A stretch of 64,000 nt of DNA from Mallotus nudiflorus (taxonomy: Eukaryota > Streptophyta > Magnoliopsida > Malpighiales > Euphorbiaceae), in the NCBI GenBank assembly GCA_947683625.1, contig CANTUR010000538.1:1178001-1242000 (forward strand). The letters run 5' to 3'. Made by a program: the position numbers and the translations under genes. This document shows, piece by piece, positions 1 to 13,355 of this stretch. Each line of letters begins with the position of its first letter. Position 1 is the first letter of the stretch. The notes beneath the pieces were generated by a model. That model saw only the letters and a list, made by a program, of their open reading frames with translations. It made no database searches and had not been told where the DNA came from.

Positions 1-53
1 TATGTTTTTACCTTAATTGATTAATTTTGTGTTTATCTATTTTGAAGTTTAAT

Positions 54-3000
54 ATGGATTGTACTCAACATAAAGACAATATTGGAGATCTCTGCATACC
101 AGATAGTGGTACTACACATACTATCTTAAAAAATAGAGATTATTTCTCTGAAATAAAGCCCACAAAGGCAGTTGTAAAAACAATATCAGGTCCTGTAGAT
201 CTGATTGAAGGAATTGGCAAAGCTAAATTTATGTTACCAAATGGAACAAAGTTTATAATTGATGAAGCTTTGTTTTCACCAAAATCAACAAGAAATTTGT
301 TGAGTTTTGATGACATATATCGAAATGGGTGTGATACCCAATCTATTACTATAAATGGTAACAAATATTTAAATATAGTTTCCTATGAATCAGGAAAAAT
401 GCAAGTACTGGAAAGACTGCCAAAACTCCCTACTGGATTGCATTACATGCATATACATGTAATTGAATCAAATATGGCAGTAAAAGAAAAATCTTATGAT
501 CCTTCAATAATAAATTTATGGCATGACAGATTAGGTCATCCTGGATCAGTAATGATGCGAAGGATAATTGAGAATTCACATGGGCATCCCTTGAAGGGGC
601 AAAGAATTTCTCAATCAAATGAAATGCCATGTACAGCTTGTTCTCTTGGAAAATTAATCTTGAGACCTTCACCATCTAAAATTCAAAATGAATCACCTAT
701 GTTTCTTGAAAGAATTCAAGGTGATATATGTGGGCCAATTCACCCACCATGTGGACCATTCAGATATTTTATGGTATTAATTGATGCATCTAGTAGATGG
801 TCACATGTTTGTCTATTGTCAACTCGTAATGTTGCATTTGCAAGGTTGCTTGCTAAAATTATTAAATTACGAGCACAATTCCCTGATTATACAATCAAGA
901 GGGTAAGACTTGATAATGCTGGTGAATTTACATCTCAAGCATTCAATGATTATTGTATGTCTACTGGGATCATTGTTGAGCATCCCGTTGCCCATGTACA
1001 TACTCAAAATGGTTTAGCTGAATCATTGATTAAACGACTTCAGTTTATTGCTAGACCATTAATAATGAGAACAAAGCTTCCCATTTCAGTTTGGGGTCAT
1101 GCAATCCTACATGTTGCTTCATTAATTCGCATCAGACCTAGTGCATATCATAAATACTCCCCACTACAATTGGCATTTGGTCAAGAGCCAAATATTTCCC
1201 ATCTCAAAATTTTTGGTTGTGTAGTATATGTACCCATTGCGCCACCTCAGAGCACAAAAATGGGTCCTCAACGAAGATTGGGAATTTATATTGGGTTTGA
1301 AACACCCTCGATTATTAGATATCTTGAACCTCTAACTGGTGATGTTTTTACAGCAGGTTTTGCTGATTGCCAATTTAATGAGGTTGTTTTCCCAACATTA
1401 GGAAAAGGGGAGAAAGAAGTGAAAAGGGATATTTCATGGAATGAACCATCATTATTGCATCTGGATCCTCACACAAAACAATGTGAATTAGAAGTGCAAA
1501 AGATTGTGCACTTACAAGCAATTGCAAATTAATTACCAGATGCATTTACTGATACAAAAAGAGTGACTAAATCATATATACCAGCAGCCAATGCTCCTAC
1601 TCGTATTGAAATTCCAGAAATAAAATTTGAGAATAAAGACACTCATGAGTCTAAAACATGCCAGAAGCGTGGAAGACCAATTGGTTCTAAGGATAAAAAT
1701 CCTCGAAAGAGAAAGGGAGTAGATAATCATATTGATAGCGAGGAAAATATCCCTGAAGAAATAGAAAATAAAGAAAGTCATGAAACATTGTCATATACTG
1801 TTGCATGTGAAATCATAAATGACAAAGATGATCCTGAACCAAAATCAGTCATGGAATGTCAAAATAGGCATGATTGGATAAAATGGAAAGATGCTATGCA
1901 GGCTGAATTGGACTCACTAAACAAACGAAATGTTTTTGGGCCAATTATTCCTATGCCTAAAAATGTGAAACCTGTAGGATACAAGTGGGTCTTTGTACGA
2001 AAGAGAAATGAGAAAAATGAAATAATAAGGTACAAAGCTAGACTTGTAGCTTAAGGTTTTTCACGAAGGCCAGGAATTGATTATGATGAAACGTATTCTT
2101 CTGTTATGGATGCAATTACGTTCAGGTATCTGATTAGCCTAGTAGTTTCTAAGAAATTAGAAATGCGTCTTATGGATGTTGTGACTGCTTATTTGTATGG
2201 ATCACTTGATAGTGACATTTATATGAAAATCCCTGAAGGATTTAAAATGCCTGAAGCATTAAGTACAAAACCCAAAGAAATGTATTCGATCAAGCTCCAG
2301 AGATCTTTATATGGGTTAAAACAGTCTGGGCGCATGTGGTATAATCGTTTAAGCGATTATTTGATTAATAAAGGATATGTGAGTAATATTATTTGCCCAT
2401 GCATTTTTATTAAGAAAAAAATATCCGGATTTGTGATTATAGCTGTATATGTTGATGATTTGAATATCATTGGAACAGAAAATGAGATCCATGAAGCAAC
2501 AGTATACTTAAAGGAAGAATTTGAAATGAAAGATCTTGGAAAAACCAAGTATTGCCTTGGTCTACAAATTGAGCAAATGCACAATGGGATATTTGTGCAT
2601 CAATCAAATTACACATAAAAGATCTTAAAACACTTTAATATGGATAAAGCAAATCCTTTAAGTACTCCAATGGTCATTAGATCACTCAATATTGAAACTG
2701 ATCCATTTCGACCCTGTGAAGAAAATGAAGAAATTCTTGATCCTGAATTTCCATATCTCAGTGCCATTGGAGCTCTAATGTATCTTGCTAATTGTACTAG
2801 ACCTGAAATTTCTTTTGCAGTTAATTTATTAGCGAGGTTCAGTTCAGCTCCAACAAAAAGGCATTGGAAAGGGGTCAAACATATACTTCGATACCTTCGA
2901 GGAAATGTTGATTTGGGTTTATTTTATTCTAACAATTCAAAACAAGAATTGATTAGTTATGTAGATGCAGGGCATTTATCTGATCCTCATAAAGCGAAAT

Positions 3001-3446
3001 CTCAAACAGGCTATGTGTTCACAAATAATGGAACTGCAATTTCTTGGCGTTCCCAGAAACAAATGCTTGTCACTACTTCCTCAAATCATTCTGAAATTAT
3101 TGCACTACATGAAGCAAGTAGAGAGTGTGTGTGGCTTAGATCAATGACACATCATATTGAAGAATCTTGTGGTTTTCCAGTCAACAAAAGTCCAACAATT
3201 TTATATGAAGATAATGCAGCATGCATTGCCCAGTTAAGGGAAGGATATATCAAAAGTGATAGAACCAAACATATACCTCCAAGATTCTTTTCATACACTC
3301 AAGAGCTAATAAAAGACAATCATATAGATATCAAGTATATTCAGTCTAACCAGAATTCAGCTGATCTTTTCATAAAGGCACTTCCAACTACAATCTTTAG
3401 AAAGCACGTTCACGATATTGGAATGCGACATCTACATACTATGTGA
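54..3446 (+). pseudogene. copia pol polyprotein, broken by three in-frame stops
   Basis: One reading frame runs from the first ATG at 54 to 3446 and is interrupted at 1530, 2052 and 2616. Copia-B has CAA, CAA and GAA at these three places. In order it shows the aspartic protease DSGTTH near 110, the GAG-pre-integrase HxxxxH region (WHDRLGHPG) near 520, the integrase core with LDNAGEF near 910, the RT with its YVDD catalytic box at 2448-2459, and RNase H to the HLHTM end. There is no frameshift; only nonsense changes separate it from an open pol of about 1130 codons. It would encode the copying and integration enzymes. The gag gene is outside the window. Confidence 0.93.
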
Positions 3447-3577
3447 AGGAAGATTATACATATCAACTTGAGGGGGAGAATATCATGCACTATACTCTTT
3501 TTCCTTAAGCTAAAGTTTTTCCCACTGGGTTTTATTTAGCAAGGTTTTAACGAGGCAGTTGCAAAATATTATTATTC

Positions 3578-3586
3578 AAGGGGGAG
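3578..3586 (+). other. polypurine tract of Copia-A (plus-strand primer)
   Basis: AAGGGGGAG directly abuts the 3' LTR. A second, very similar tract (GAGGGGGAGAA) ends at about 3480, some 110 bases upstream. Both tracts recur at the same places in Copia-B. Confidence 0.8.
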
Positions 3587-3901
3587 TATTATGAATGTGA
3601 ATGAACAATATATTGTTTGTGAATGAACAATATATTGCTTGTGAGAGAATAGTACTTAAATAGTGAAAAGAAAATCTCTATATAAAGAGATTGAAATTCA
3701 TTAATGAGGATGTTAAGATTAAGAAGAAGAAAAGATAGATTACTCTCCAAATTCTTTCAATATTATAGTTCTCTAAATTCTCTCCAAACTCTTTCTAAAT
3801 TCTCTCAAAATCATTCTACTATAAAATATTTTTCTTCTAGTTAAATACTACTAAATTCAAGTTTAGTTCTATAACAAAATAAGTAATTTAATCTTTATTT
3901 C

Positions 3902-3907
<6 letters not shown>
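3587..3907 (+). repeat. 3' LTR of Copia-A (321 bp)
   Basis: It begins TATTATGAATG and ends TTTCACAACA, matching both 314-bp LTRs of Copia-B. It carries a TATA-type box (TATATAAAG, about 3679-3687), the element's expected pol II promoter. A short direct repeat of TGTGAATGAACAATATATT near its start is shared by the family. Confidence 0.9.

Positions 3908-3935
<28 letters not shown>
3906..3935. repeat. (AT)n microsatellite
   Basis: Uninterrupted AT dinucleotides directly follow the Copia-A LTR end. Confidence 0.95.
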
Positions 3936-3939
<4 letters not shown>

Positions 3940-3949
3940 AATTTAGTCA

Positions 3950-4701
3950 TTTATTAATAAAAATTAAATTAAATTAATTAAAATATAATTTTAATGTGAT
4001 TAAAAGTTTATTTTCTATTTTAATTAGGTTAACTTCTATTTTATCTCTAATAAAAATTAAATTAATTAAATTTAATTCTAATTTAATTGAAAGTGTATTT
4101 CCTATTTTAATTAAGTTAACTTTTATATTATCTTTAACAAACATTCTAATTTAATTGAAAGTATATTTTTTATTTTAATTAGGTTAACTTCTATTTTATA
4201 TCTAACAAAACTTAATTTAATTGAAATATAATTGAAAGTATGTATTCTATTTTATTTATAACAAAATTAAATTAAATCAAATTACTATGTTATTCTAATT
4301 TAGTTGAAAGTCTATTTTTATAGTCTAATTAAGTTAACTTCTATTTTATCTCTAATAAACATGAAATTAATTAACACATAATTTTAATTTAATTGAAAGT
4401 ATGATTCTTATTTTAATTATATAATTTTTTTTAAAAGTATATTGTTTGTAATAAAAGTAGTGTGATTATCATTTTTAGATATTTTTATAAATTTTAATAT
4501 AAAAGAGTTAAAATTAAATTAATTAATATTTATCAATTAATTATTAGTTGAACTTAAAAAATTACATTAAATTAATTTTTGAGTAAATAAAATTATTAAT
4601 ATTAAAAATATTGAAGAAATAAAAAAGTTGTAATAAATTATAACTCTGTTAAGTTAATATTAAATTGCTAAATAAATAACATTGTTACAATTTTTAAAAC
4701 C

Positions 4702-4757
<56 letters not shown>

Positions 4758-4835
4758 TGTTTAATTATTTATTTACTATATATCATGAGTCTAATAAATT
4801 TTTTGTTCACGTATGAAACACGTGGTTATTTACTA

Positions 4836-4884
<49 letters not shown>

Positions 4885-4965
4885 CAAAAGAGGAGGGGGA
4901 TGATAAGTAAAATTATGAAAAAGTTTGCACTCCTTATAATATAAAACTTAGATAATTATGTATAT
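3950..4965. repeat. AT-rich spacer with degenerate tandem array and microsatellites
   Basis: No gene is seen. Between about 4020 and 4420 a degenerate motif recurs, recognisable by GTTAACTTCTATTTTATCT at 4028, 4115, 4183 and 4333, each copy preceded by an 'AATTTAATTGAAAGTAT'-like stretch. Spacing is irregular (about 87, 68 and 150 bases), so this is a decayed minisatellite rather than a satellite. A (TAA)n tract covers about 4704-4756 and a compound (AT)n(GT)n tract about 4838-4882. Confidence 0.7.
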
Positions 4966-5357
4966 TGATACCACTTAGATAATTAAAGGGTTTTGTTTTC
5001 TAAATAGGGTTAATCGGACAAGGAAGGTGCAGAATCCATTCATGGAAAGGACTCTACCCCGAAGAGCATTCCTAAGCAAAAAGGGAATACTCTCCTACTG
5101 GGATTAGGATTCCTATCCCACAAGAAATCCTACTCCTTTTAGGTTTAAGCATCATTATAAATAGGACCCTATACCTCTCATTCTAGATCATCTCATTCTC
5201 TTATATTCTAATTGTTCCTTACTCTCTATACAAACTCTCTTTTTGTTCTCTGATCTAGGCATCGAAGTGTTTGTGGGGACTCTCCCCACCTCTTGCCTTG
5301 CCCACTGTTCATTGATTGCAGGGTCTTAAGCTCAATAGTTCTAGAAATGAGTTATCA
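4966..5357 (+). repeat. 5' LTR of Tat-E
   Basis: Starts TGATACCACTTAG and ends GAGTTATCA. It aligns along its length with 14176-14581. A TATA box (ATTATAAATAGG, about 5154-5165) lies mid-LTR and is kept in both copies, marking the likely promoter. The two LTRs differ at many sites, so insertion is old. Confidence 0.85.
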
Positions 5358-5359
5358 AA

Positions 5360-5377
5360 TGGCGTTGTCTGTGGGAA
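5360..5377 (+). other. primer-binding site of Tat-E
   Basis: TGGCGTTGTCTGTGGGAA sits two bases past the 5' LTR. It resembles the TGGCGCCGTCTGTGGGAA site common in Tat elements; CC to TT fits decay of methylated cytosines. Confidence 0.75.
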
Positions 5378-5989
5378 CTCTTGGGAAAAGCCATTCATAT
5401 GCCTGCTAAGCTAAAGACATCTACACCATGACCTCCAGCCCACCACCAACTTTGACTCTTGAAACTAACATCAATACTTCTACACCCATTCCTTCAACTA
5501 ATCTCTCAACCCCTCTCCTAACAATAGTGCTTCCAGCTACTTTTTAGTATGCTATAATTTCATTCGGGCATACACATTCACTCCTGACAACACCTAGAGA
5601 GGCCCAGCTTAGAGCACAGACTTCCCACATTATGGTCCTTTACAACACTACCATCGTTCAATACCCTCCATACCTTTTCCGAGTTTAATAGACACACTAG
5701 CAATTACCACACCAAACTTAAACATTGTAAACCAAACATTCAACCTCAACCAAACCAATAAGGAAGTTATGATACAAAATATCCAAGCACAGATAACCTT
5801 AATGCAGCAACAATTAAATGCTTTAATACAAAGTGGGAATTTTGAACCAGCTCAAATCGATAATAACATGACACCTCGATAGGCACCAGAGACAAGCATA
5901 GGAAAGGGTAAAGCGTTGGAAGGGGAATGTAGTTCAATAATTCTAACCCTTAATGACTCAAAGTTAGTTAAAAAAAGTTGAGGAAGTTA

Positions 5990-6960
5990 TACACAAAGCC
6001 CGTACAAAACTAAGAAAGGAAGACAAATGCATTATGGACAATAGAACTCCATTCATAAGAAGGACAATTCAAACAAAGATCCTACTTAAATTCAGAACCC
6101 CATAGCTTGATCAGTATGACAGGACGAGAGATCCAGTTAGCCATATATCGGCGTTTAGAACAAGGATGTTGCTTCAAAATGTGAATGATGGAATCATGTG
6201 TCGAGTCTTTCCAATCACACTCACGAAGAATGCCCAAAAGTGGTTTCATCGACGCCTAGAGAATTTCATCACTTCTTTTAAGGATCTGGCAGAGCAGTTT
6301 CGTATTAAGTTCGTCACCAATATTCCCCCAACTAAAAACATCAATGACCTTTGGATGTGCTAGCAAGAAGTCAATGAGTCTCTGTGAAGTTATCTTGATC
6401 AGTTCAACAAAAAAACCATGTAAATTGAAAGCCTTGTTGATGAAGTTGCCATAGAAGCTTTGAAAAATGGCACTAGACTCGGAAAGCTTAAAGATAAAAT
6501 AATGACCAAGGAACCAGACACCTTTGTGGAAGCAATGGTGATGGTAGTCAGAATGATAAAAATAGATGAAGATAGAAGGATGTGAAAGGAGGAGGAAAAG
6601 CCATCGGCCCAAGATGAAAGACCAAGACCCATATGAGCAAGCTTCCCAAAAATAAATTTCAAAAACCTGGCAGAGAGATTTAATAGGGAAGTAGATAGAT
6701 ACACACCCCTAAAAACCTCTCAATCCAGAATTCTCATGTGGATAAGGCAGAATGGCATCGGAATCACCCCAGTTAAGAGAATAAACCCTAGCCGAAGATC
6801 TACATAAGATAGGGGACAATACTACCAGTATCATCGGGAATACATGCACAACACTGAAGCTTGTAAAGAGCTAAAGCATGCCATAGAAAGATTGGTGCAT
6901 AATAGTAAACTTAATAATTTCACGGACAGGAGAAAAAACCCAAAACTCAGGTACATGATA
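5990..6960 (+). pseudogene. Tat-E gag remnant
   Basis: The frame through 6166-6363 carries a retrotransposon gag signature (AQKWFHRRLENFITSFKDL, Retrotrans_gag family) and goes on past stops to a degenerate Tat-type nucleocapsid motif near 6825-6880 (YHREYMHNTEACKELK, in place of the usual C-x-FH-x3-H-x-TEEC). It is broken by several stops, mainly TAG/TGA where tryptophan or glutamine is expected. It would have formed the capsid. Confidence 0.7.
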
Positions 6961-7097
6961 GGCTGAAAGCAAAGAAAGCTCAGAAGGAGCCAATTGGCAT
7001 TATTAACATGATCATCGGTGAAGAAAAGACTAAGAAGAAATTGAAATAGAGTAGGGGAGAAAAACCAATCTTCAAGAAAAGAGAGATCATATTCAAT

Positions 7098-10000
7098 TTG
7101 GAAAATGGTTCGCATGTTTGCCATCCCTACTATGACGCCCTGGTGATAAATGCATACATAAAAAATTACTTGGTAAAAAGGTTATTAGTGGACAATAGAA
7201 GTGCTATTAACGCATTATCCTTGAATGCATACAAAGTGATAGGAGGCTCTGTCACTAATCTAAAGACCATCCAGAACCTCATCACAAGCTTCTATGGAGG
7301 AACTATACAACCATTGGGAGTTCTGGAATTAAACCTAGAATTTAGGAATCAAGACGATGAAGGAACAAAAGTTATTGGAATAGTATTTAACGTAGTGGAT
7401 CTCCCACTGGCATACAATGGAATCATAGGACGGTCAACACTCTATGAAGCAAATATAGTCACCAGTATCTGACATCTAACTATAAAAATTGAAGTTGAGA
7501 ACGAAACTTTTACTATCCAGGGAGATCAGCATATGGCTATACAGTGTTACCAGATGGCCATGAAGCCTTAGGCAGAAGCATTCCCCCTAGAAGCATGGGA
7601 AATAAAGAAGCATGGCGCTGGTCCATAACCAATTGAAGACATGAAAGCCTTAGAAATTATGGATGACAAAGTGGTAAAGATTGGTAATGAACTCGATTGT
7701 GACATCAAGGAAGGAATAAAGGAATTCCTCACTAGACACTCAGAAGACTTCACCTCACAGGCATCTAAAATCATCGAAGTGGATCCATAGGTTGCTTGTC
7801 ACAATTTAAACATTAGATCAGGAGCAAAGCCAATGGCTTAGAAAAAAAGAACCCTTGCTTATAAGAGACAAAGGATAATTGCTGAGGAAACAAAGAAGTT
7901 ATTGCAAGTCATATTCATTAAGGAAGTTACTCATCCAGAATGGGTAGCTGACGTGGTACTTGTCATAAAAGAGAATAGGAGGTATAGGATGTGCATGGAC
8001 TATACTAACCTTAATCGGGCATGTCCCAAAGACAGCTACCCATTGCCCATGATCGACCAGCTCATAGACTCCACTGCTGCCCATGGATTATATAGTTTTG
8101 TTGAGACGGCACAAGGATATTACCAGATATCAATGAAGGAAGAAGATCATGAGAAAACATTGTTCATCACCCATGAAGGCCCATACTACTACAAGATGAT
8201 GCCCTACGGACTGAAGAACAGTGGAGCAATATATCAAAGAATGATGAACTAGGTACTCCAGGACCAAATTGGCTCAAGCATGGAAGTATACGTAAATGAC
8301 ATCATCATCAAGAGCAAACATGTAGAACAACACCCAGGGAATCTAAATCAAGTTCTATGATTATTGAGCAAGTCTAGGATCAAGCTAAATCCATAAAAAT
8401 ATGTCTTCAGAGTCAAAGTTGGCAAAGTCCTAGAATTCATAATATCCCATAGAGGTATTGAGGCGAAAATGGAAGCCATACTCAATAAGAAAGCCCCAAA
8501 AAATATCCACGAAGTACAAAAGCTAAATGGTAGAATCACAACATCAGGGAGTTTGATTTTATGCTCAGCTAAACGGTATCTACCATTATTCTGAGCTTTA
8601 AAAAATTCAAAAAAATTTGTCTATTCTACGGATTGCCAAACAGCTTTCGAAGACATCAAGAAATTCTTGTCCTCACCACCTTTACGCAGCAGACTTGTCC
8701 TAGATGAACCATTGTACTTATATCTCTCTATAGGCTAAGGATGCATCACTTCATTACTGGTAAGAGAAGAAGGAAGCTAGTAAAACCCAATATATTACTT
8801 CAGCAAAATGCTCCAAGGATCCAAATTCCAGTATCCAACATTGGATAAGCTGGCCATAGTTGTGGTTCATGCATCCCGGAAGCTCCGACATTACTTCTAG
8901 GCCCATCCTATCATTGTCCGATCTCATTTCCCTTTGTGGAAAATCCTACAATGACAAGAGACCTCAGGCAGACTGCTTTAATGGTCAATGCTACTTGGAG
9001 AATTCGACATTGATTAAAAGCCCCGCCAATAAGTGAAAGCCCAAGCATTGGCAGATTTCGTTCAAGAAATGGCTCCAAAAGACCTCACCTTGACTAAAAC
9101 ACCGGAATGGAAACTCTATGTTGATGGAGCATCCTCTGTTCAAGGATCTGGCACCGAAGTGATCCTTAGAGGACTACATAAAATTCACATCCGATATGCA
9201 ATTCAAATATATTACAATATAACCAACAATGTCATAGAATACGAGGCACTCATCATAGGCTTGAAATTAACTGCCAAAGTCAGAGTTAAACACCTTATAA
9301 TACACTTGGTCTCCCAACTGGTAGTAAACTAGGTTAACGACATATTCCAGGTCAAGGACACCAGCATTGCCAAGTATGTGGACAAAGTTAAACAACTCTT
9401 GAAACATATTGAACAAGAGGGAGGCTAGTGGAAGATCATCTAGATACCCAAACTAGAGAACTCTGAGGCTAACCTCCTAGCCAAATCGGTAGTTGAAGAT
9501 AGCCAGACATTTAAGGATGTGGAATTCACTGACGCATTGATAAAACCCAGTACGGAAGATCCTGAAGTCTTGGAGATATGGGAAATCTTAGAATGGATGT
9601 GTTCGATAGTCCAATACCTGGACTACAAAACTCTCCTGGAAGATAAATTGAAAGCTCATAAGCTAAAAAAAAGAGTAGCCCACTATTCTATCCACTAAGG
9701 GGAGCTTTATAGAAAATCCCTTTCACACCCATGGTCTAAGTGCATCTCTCCAAAGGAAGGGAATTACATACTCAGGGAAATCCATGAAGGAATTTTTGGA
9801 GCGCATGAATCCCACTACGCACTAACCCAGAAATCACTACTCTAGGGATATTATTGGCTACCATGTCTAATGATATCCAGACACTAACTCAAGCATGTCA
9901 TAAATTCCAGCAATTCGCTCAACTGAATCAGAGGCCTTCCCACCCTTTGCATCCAATCAGCAGCCTATGGCCCTTCTCCATATAGGGGATGGACATCCTA

Positions 10001-10830
10001 GGTCCCTTCCCAACTTCCACTTTATAGAAAAAGTTCCTGATTGTGACTATAGACCATTTCACTAAATGGGTAGAAGAGGAGGCAATCTAACCATCATAGA
10101 AGCTCGAATACAACATTTCTTCTAAAAAGTGATCATCTGCAGATTCGACATCCCTCACACTTAGATTATAGATAATGGCAAATAGTTCTATAATGAAAAA
10201 TTTAGAGGTTTCTATTCAAACCTCAGAATAAAGCTCGTTTCACCTTAGTAGCCCACCCGCAAACAAATGGACAAACAGAAGTCACCAATAGAATTATCAT
10301 GTAGGGATTCAAGAAGAGACTTGATGAGAAAAGGGAAATTAGGTCAAAGGGCTTAACAACATAATCTGGGCCTACAAAACCACTCTTAGATCATCCATCG
10401 AGGAGACACCATTTAAACTGACATATGACATAGATGCGGTAATACCGATTGAGATTGGTTCACTAAGTTATAGGGTCAGTTATAGTCTCGATCACAATAT
10501 CAACAACAATGATGCTTGGATATGCCAGGACCTATTAGAAGACAAGCGGGAGCGGACAACAGCTACAACTGAAGCACGTTGACAGAAGGTAGCACGGTAT
10601 CATCTCCAATGTAGTCACCCAAGATAGTTCAAAATAGGAGACTGGGTACTCATAAGGGTAGATATTGGCAAAGGCAACTTAGGAACTGGCAAGCTGGGTC
10701 CAAATTGGGAAGGGCTATATCAAATCTCATAACACACAACCAAAAGAGCATACAAACTAAAAAATAGAGAACATAAAGAGTTGTCACGATTTTTGAACTT
10801 AGATTGCCTCAGAAAATATTATCAATAAAA
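7098..10830 (+). pseudogene. Tat-E pol remnant (PR-RT-RNaseH-IN)
   Basis: Protease: 7098-7472 with LLVDNRSA at the D-T-G/S-S active-site place. RT: 7902-8252 is open (YRMCMDYTNLNRACPKDSYP, then a PYGLKNS motif). The catalytic box follows at 8289-8300 as YVND instead of YVDD. RNase H: 9033-9332 (LYVDGASS, EYEALIIGL, and LVSQLVV where SDSQLVV is expected). Integrase: about 9760-10500, with an HPQTNGQTE motif near 10255 in a frame with stops. The end (LRKYYQ) lies near 10825. Many stops and frame changes mean no functional protein is possible. Confidence 0.85.
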
Positions 10831-10891
10831 CTTAGATTGTACTAAGAATGATATTCAATAAAATATCTTTTCACTTATACTAATAAATCTC

Positions 10892-12823
10892 TTAAAAAAA
10901 AGATTGATTATAAGAAAATAAAAAAATGAGAAGGCTTTCTATTCTACTATTTGTATATCCGGACCGTCGGGCCCAGAGACGGAGGGGAAACAACATTAGT
11001 AGCATTAGAAGTGTAGTAGGCTCAACAGTAGTAGCTGACTCAAAATTATTCCTTGTCCATGAGGTAGTTGCCTTTAGATAAGCATCCTCCTCAGTAGCAA
11101 TCTTTGTAAGGTCTGCCGACATTATTCGATCTAGCGCTTCTAAGTCCAACTCAGGATTTTGAGAAAGCAAGATCCTCCTACATTCATACCTGTAAGCCTT
11201 AAGGAATCCCCCTACCATGTTTTGGTAGGATCTTTTGTCATTTTCTTGAGACTTCTCGACCTCATATAGCCTTTTCTCCGGATTTGCAATCTGAAGATCC
11301 TGCTCTTTAATCCTCCTCGTCAATTAACCTTAACTATGCTCCATATCAGTAATTTTCTTCTAGCCTACCTCAGCCTTGGACTTTGCTTCCATATATTTTG
11401 TCTGGCAGAGCTCTAATGCTGCCTTTGCACCATCTAGCTTCTTCTCAAAGTCAATAGTTATTGTCCCGACCTATGTCTCCTTTAAACTATACTGGCTTTT
11501 CAAATAGAAATATTGGTCCTTTACCAGTAGCAAGGCCTGGATCATTTGTGATAAGAGAAGTTTGTGTTAACACAAGTAAACATGTAAGTAAAAGTGCAAA
11601 TAAAAAAGATAACATTCACTTACTTTTAATGAGTGGCTAATCATCGAATCAAGCAGCCCCTATAGGCCCTTCTCATACCAGCGTTGCATATCTACTGGCA
11701 GCCTCAATGACTCTATATGCAAATCTCTCACTTGGTTGTTCGAGATGCTCAGAGGCTTCATTTTATTCAATATCCACCCCCTTATATTCGAACACTTGAA
11801 CAACCTCAGGCATTGGATGTATATCTCTTCATTGAGCCCCTCAGTATAAAAGTCTTAATCCAACAATCGCCTTTTCCGCCGACATCCCTTCCTAACATGA
11901 GATGACTCAACTACCATTTTTCCTTTAAGATCGATGGCCATCTCCTCAAGGGCCACAAGGGCTTCAGGTTCCGGAGAAAGGGATGCCTGTACTTCCTCTA
12001 GAGCTGTCAACTCATCAGCTGAAGGGAAATCCTATCTGTAAAATCAAAAAATTTAACCATCTACAGTCGAAAAGATAAAGAAAGTTAGATGGGTACCTTT
12101 AAATAACCTAAAGGTACCAGTAGAATGAACACGGCCCGAATAGACCCTCCACATGTATCTCTTACATACTTCCTCAGTCGATCGAGCTTCGGCAAGACCA
12201 TCGAGATGCAGCTGTAAAACCATCTCCATATCATGATTAGGAAGTCTCTAAGGCCTTTTCACCCTGTGGCACTCATCAGACCACATTTGTCAGACATCCA
12301 TGAAGTCCGATGGGTGCTCAATGATAAAAAAATTATGCGTCCATTTTTTATGGTGGTCTGGAAGTTTTACAAAAAGGGTATAATTGGGAACGACTGACAG
12401 GGAAAACATTAGTTCTCCCTTCTTCCTAACCTAACTATAAAAATACCACATGATGTTCAAATTGAGTTCCCTACCCTCTCTATACATCAGCTGGATGAAC
12501 CCAGTTAGAATCCTATAGCTATTCGGATGGAGCTGACCAGATGCTATGTTATACCAATTCATGAATCTTTTGATGAAAGGATCTAATGGAAACTTTAAAC
12601 CCCCCTTTAACTAGTCAGAATATACCACTAATCTACTAAACCCTAAAAGGGGAGTATGAGCCCTAAACTTCCTATATACTTTATGGAGGGTATAATTAGT
12701 GAGAATACATAACCGCCTTTGGTACCACCATAGCAATTCATCATTTATTTTTGACACAAATAGGTTGAAACTAACATGTTCCCTCAGTGCCATAATGTTT
12801 TCTATGAAAAGGAAAAAGCACAT
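10892..12823 (-). pseudogene. antisense ORF remnant in Tat-E: Transposase_28-like plus coiled coil
   Basis: Reading leftwards from 12823, the minus strand encodes pieces resembling the plant 'putative gypsy type transposon' domain (Transposase_28, PF04195): LKFPLDPFIKRFMNWYNIAS, then QLHPNSYRILTGFIQLMYRE, then VVPNYTLFVKLPDHHKKWT. Further on (11323-10892) comes a charged heptad-rich stretch (MTRRIKEQDLQIANPEKRLY onward) that looks like a coiled coil. Antisense ORFs of this kind are known between pol and the 3' LTR of some Tat elements such as Grande. Function is unknown. Several stops break it here. The assignment is from recalled family pattern, not a search. Confidence 0.6.
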
Positions 12824-13355
12824 GAAAGAAAGAAAATAAGAAAAAGAAGGAGAAAGACAAAGATCACTTGGTTACAAAGAGCAAAGATCACGATAAAAAA
12901 AATGAAGAAACAGTAGCAACATAAATGTGACAATGGCGAAACAAAAGGGCAAAATGCATCAGTTAACAAGCACAAAGATGTTTATAAAGTTATAGAAGGA
13001 TCTAGAAACATGCCATTAATTTTCCTCATCATTACTTTGCTTCTCCCCATATTATTAAGGGAAATTTGGAAAAAGTAAAATCCATTAATCGAGTGGTCAT
13101 TATGACAACAATAAAAATGTCTCATTTTCTGACACGTGAAAAGATGCATTGCTTAAGTGATTCAAATTTTAAATCCCTATGAATTGAAGCAACATAGACA
13201 TGCATCGGCCTGCACGCATCTTTAACAACTTTTTTTCTATTTACTCAGAACTAGCATCCGAGCTATGCTTTCGGCACACTCTGACTATTTGGCACTCAAG
13301 CTGCGCTTCTAGTGCACCAAGATTAAAGTCCAGTGACTGAAGTTGACACCCTCAG
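12824..13355. other. noncoding part of Tat-E between antisense ORF and tandem array
   Basis: I see no ORF or RNA here. A purine-rich block near 12800-12900 would be the leader of the antisense ORF. The sequence continues into the tandem array at 13356. Confidence 0.5.

Larger units (their letters stand above)
1..3907 (+). mobile_element. Copia-A: Ty1/copia LTR retrotransposon, 3' part only
   Basis: This is the 3' portion of a copia element whose 5' LTR and gag lie left of the window. Position 1 matches position 41343 of Copia-B, a second copy of the same family, and the two differ only by scattered substitutions and small indels. Order: protease, GAG-pre-integrase and integrase, reverse transcriptase, RNase H, polypurine tract, 3' LTR. 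That order (integrase before RT) defines copia. The element is dead because of three in-frame stops in pol. The target-site duplication cannot be tested because the left end is missing; the right flank runs straight into an AT microsatellite. Confidence 0.95.

Noticed and set aside
4838..4882. (AT)n(GT)n tract as a regulatory element
   Set aside because: An ordinary compound microsatellite; nothing ties it to a gene.
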